From DATGXB01 sp035298905 (GTDB taxonomy: Bacteria > Cyanobacteriota > Cyanobacteriia > Cyanobacteriales > Nostocaceae): a stretch of 6,837 nucleotides of DNA. How positions within the stretch are numbered: the first letter of the stretch is position 1; each line of letters begins with the position of its first letter. Positions 5,366 to 6,837 of the stretch are shown here, in pieces. The position numbers and the translations under genes were made by a program. The notes beneath the pieces are model-generated. The model saw nothing but the letters and a program-made list of their open reading frames with translations. It was not told the DNA's origin and ran no database searches. The stretch covers positions 1 to 6,837 of the forward strand of contig DATGXQ010000514.1 in NCBI GenBank assembly GCA_035298905.1. Reading direction: 5' to 3'.

Positions 5366-6763
5366 ATGAAAACTAATGATATCGAACAACAAGCTTGGGA
5401 ATTACTAGAAAAATCTATTACCTACTATCAAAAGCGTCCCATTGGAACATTAGTTGTCTGTGATAACTCCCAAATAGTTTTAAATCATGACCATTGTTTT
5501 GTGAGGGATTTTGTCTCTTCAGCTTTATTATTTCTGATTAAAGGTAGATATGATATTGTCCGCAATTTTTTAGAAGAAACTTTAAAATTACAACCAAAAG
5601 TAAAGCGATTTGATGCCTACACAGCCAGCCGGGGTTTAATGCCATCTAGCTTTAGGGTAGTATCAGAAAATGGAGAAGAATATATAGAAGCAGATTTTGG
5701 AGAACAAGCGATCGCTAGAGTGACTCCAGTCGATTCTTGTTTATGGTGGATAATTTTACTAAATGCCTATGTCAAAGCTACAAAAGATATAGATTTTGCT
5801 TTACAACCTCAGTTTCAGCAAGGAATTATCTTAATTATTGAACTTTGTTTAGCAGCCAGGTTTGATTTAACCCCAACGCTGTTAGTTCCAGATGGTGCTT
5901 GTATGATTTTTCGGCGGATGGGTGTTTATGGTTATCCTCTAGAAATTCAATCTTTATTTTATGCAGCATTAAGGGCAGCTCGTCAACTTTTAAAGCGGAC
6001 AGTTGATCCAGAAATCCTAGCTGGAATTGATAAACGTTTGCCATTATTAAGAGAACATATCCGTTATCATTACTGGATTGATTTACAGCGACTAAATACA
6101 ATTTATCGCTTTAAAGTAGAAGAATACGGACAACAGGCGATTAATCAATTTAATATTTATGCCGATTCTATTCCCTATTCAGAATTATCCAGTTGGCTGC
6201 CTAAAAATGGTGGTTATTTAGCCGGAAATGTAGGACCATCTCAACTAGATACGCGGTTTTTTGCCTTGGGAAATTTAATGGCGGTGATTTGTTCTCTCGC
6301 AAGCGATCGCCAGTCAGAAGCGATTATGAATTTAATAGAATCACAATGGAATGATTTAGTAGGAGAAATGCCGATGAAAATCTGTTTCCCAGCCTTAGAA
6401 GGAGAAGAATACAGAATTTTCACTGGTAGCGACCCTAAAAACACTCCTTGGTCATATCATAATGGCGGTAGCTGGCCTGTGTTAATGTGGTTATTAACGG
6501 CTGCTGCTCAAAAAACGGGTAGAACCCATATTGGTGAAAGAGCAATAGAAATTGCCCAAAATCGTCTAAGTGAAGACCAATGGCCAGAATATTACGCTGG
6601 AACTAAAGGATTATTAATTGGCAAAGAAGCAAGAAGATATCAAACCTGGACAATTAGCGGTTTCTTATTAGCAAAAGAATTAATTCGCCATCCTGAAAAT
6701 TTAGCCTTAATCAGTTTTCCTGAATTAAATTTAGAAGCAACTTCCCCGACTTGTGATTTTTGA
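5366..6763 (+). CDS. GH100 invertase paralog lacking the catalytic Asp (predicted pseudoenzyme)
   Basis: 465 aa, intact frame. It aligns without gaps to the upstream invertase at an offset of 6 residues, about two thirds identical by eye. The fold-defining blocks are kept: ARVTPVDSCLWW (117-128), GNVGPSQLDTRFF (287-299), DPKNTPWSYHNGGSWP (356-371) and WPEYY (406-410) with acid/base-type E408. The catalytic Asp (188 upstream) is Phe182 in PDGACMIFRRMG (codon TTT, 5909-5911). Other conserved positions are also lost: GHPLEIQ reads GYPLEIQ (Y190), EYYDGK reads EYYAGT (A411, T413), GRLIGKQ reads GLLIGKE (L416, E421), and YDQ reads HDH (41-43). Sucrose hydrolysis is therefore unlikely. The intact frame, good ribosome binding site and maintained core argue against a decaying pseudogene. 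Possible roles are a partner subunit of the active invertase, a sugar-binding regulator, or an enzyme with changed chemistry; all are inference. HIP1 sites lie at 5708 and 6303. Confidence 0.93.
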   Translation: MKTNDIEQQAWELLEKSITYYQKRPIGTLVVCDNSQIVLNHDHCFVRDFVSSALLFLIKGRYDIVRNFLEETLKLQPKVKRFDAYTASRGLMPSSFRVVSENGEEYIEADFGEQAIARVTPVDSCLWWIILLNAYVKATKDIDFALQPQFQQGIILIIELCLAARFDLTPTLLVPDGACMIFRRMGVYGYPLEIQSLFYAALRAARQLLKRTVDPEILAGIDKRLPLLREHIRYHYWIDLQRLNTIYRFKVEEYGQQAINQFNIYADSIPYSELSSWLPKNGGYLAGNVGPSQLDTRFFALGNLMAVICSLASDRQSEAIMNLIESQWNDLVGEMPMKICFPALEGEEYRIFTGSDPKNTPWSYHNGGSWPVLMWLLTAAAQKTGRTHIGERAIEIAQNRLSEDQWPEYYAGTKGLLIGKEARRYQTWTISGFLLAKELIRHPENLALISFPELNLEATSPTCDF

Positions 6764-6773
6764 TATATAGAAT

Positions 6774-6822
6774 AGGGAACAGGGAACAGGGAACAGGGAA
6801 CAGGGGGCAGGGGGCAGGAGGT
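6774..6822. repeat. Heptad tandem repeat array (STRR type)
   Basis: Seven 7-bp units: AGGGAAC four times (6774-6801), AGGGGGC twice (6802-6815) and AGGAGGT (6816-6822). It starts 10 nt after the stop of the second invertase. The purine-only bias on this strand is strong. No terminator hairpin precedes it. Confidence 0.85.
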
Positions 6823-6837
6823 ATATAATATTTTCTC

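Noticed and set aside
5835..6444. Minus-strand open frames inside the second invertase
   Set aside because: Antisense shadows of a clearly coding + strand gene.

Overview
The window looks like chromosomal DNA of a filamentous, probably nitrogen-fixing cyanobacterium of the Nostoc/Anabaena type. The evidence is AT-rich DNA, three copies of the HIP1 octamer GCGATCGC (3991, 5708, 6303), 7-bp tandem repeat arrays (STRR type) in the spacers, small MITE-like elements, and cyanobacterial GH100 alkaline/neutral invertases. All genes I can support lie on the + strand.

Layout. (1) 1-1631 is the end of a metal-efflux operon. It holds the C-terminal third of a CzcA/CusA-type RND pump, cut by the window edge. 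A lipoprotein with a YtkA-like beta-sandwich domain follows after 14 nt. (2) 1632-2092 is a spacer carrying a 169-bp MITE-like element with 17-bp perfect terminal inverted repeats and a terminator-like hairpin at its right edge. (3) 2093-2332 is a 79-aa Gly/Ala-rich small protein. A plausible tail in the +1 frame runs on to 2372, so the gene may be frameshifted or a remnant. (4) 2333-3630 is a 1.3-kb spacer without a supported gene. It contains a second MITE-like element (2738-2882) built from heptad repeats and flanked by an exact 8-bp direct repeat, a perfect NtcA-type site GTA-N8-TAC (3283-3296) with a -10-like box downstream, and a nested hairpin just before the next gene. (5) 3631-5079 and 5366-6763 are two tandem GH100 invertase genes, separated by a strong terminator hairpin and a palindrome-rich leader. 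(6) 6774-6822 is a 7-bp tandem array at the right edge.

Main result. The upstream invertase has the two GH100 catalytic residues, Asp188 and Glu414, at exactly the numbering known for Anabaena InvA. The downstream paralog aligns without gaps at an offset of 6 and keeps the fold and the Glu (E408), but the catalytic Asp is Phe (F182, codon TTT). Neighbouring positions that the family conserves are also changed: His to Tyr, Asp to Ala, Arg to Leu and Gln to Glu. The reading frame is intact and has its own good ribosome binding site. It therefore looks like an expressed pseudo-invertase beside an active one, perhaps acting as a regulatory or hetero-oligomer subunit, or as a sucrose/sugar-binding protein, in the sucrose metabolism that feeds heterocysts. 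The predicted loss of activity is inferred from sequence. Any role is hypothesis.
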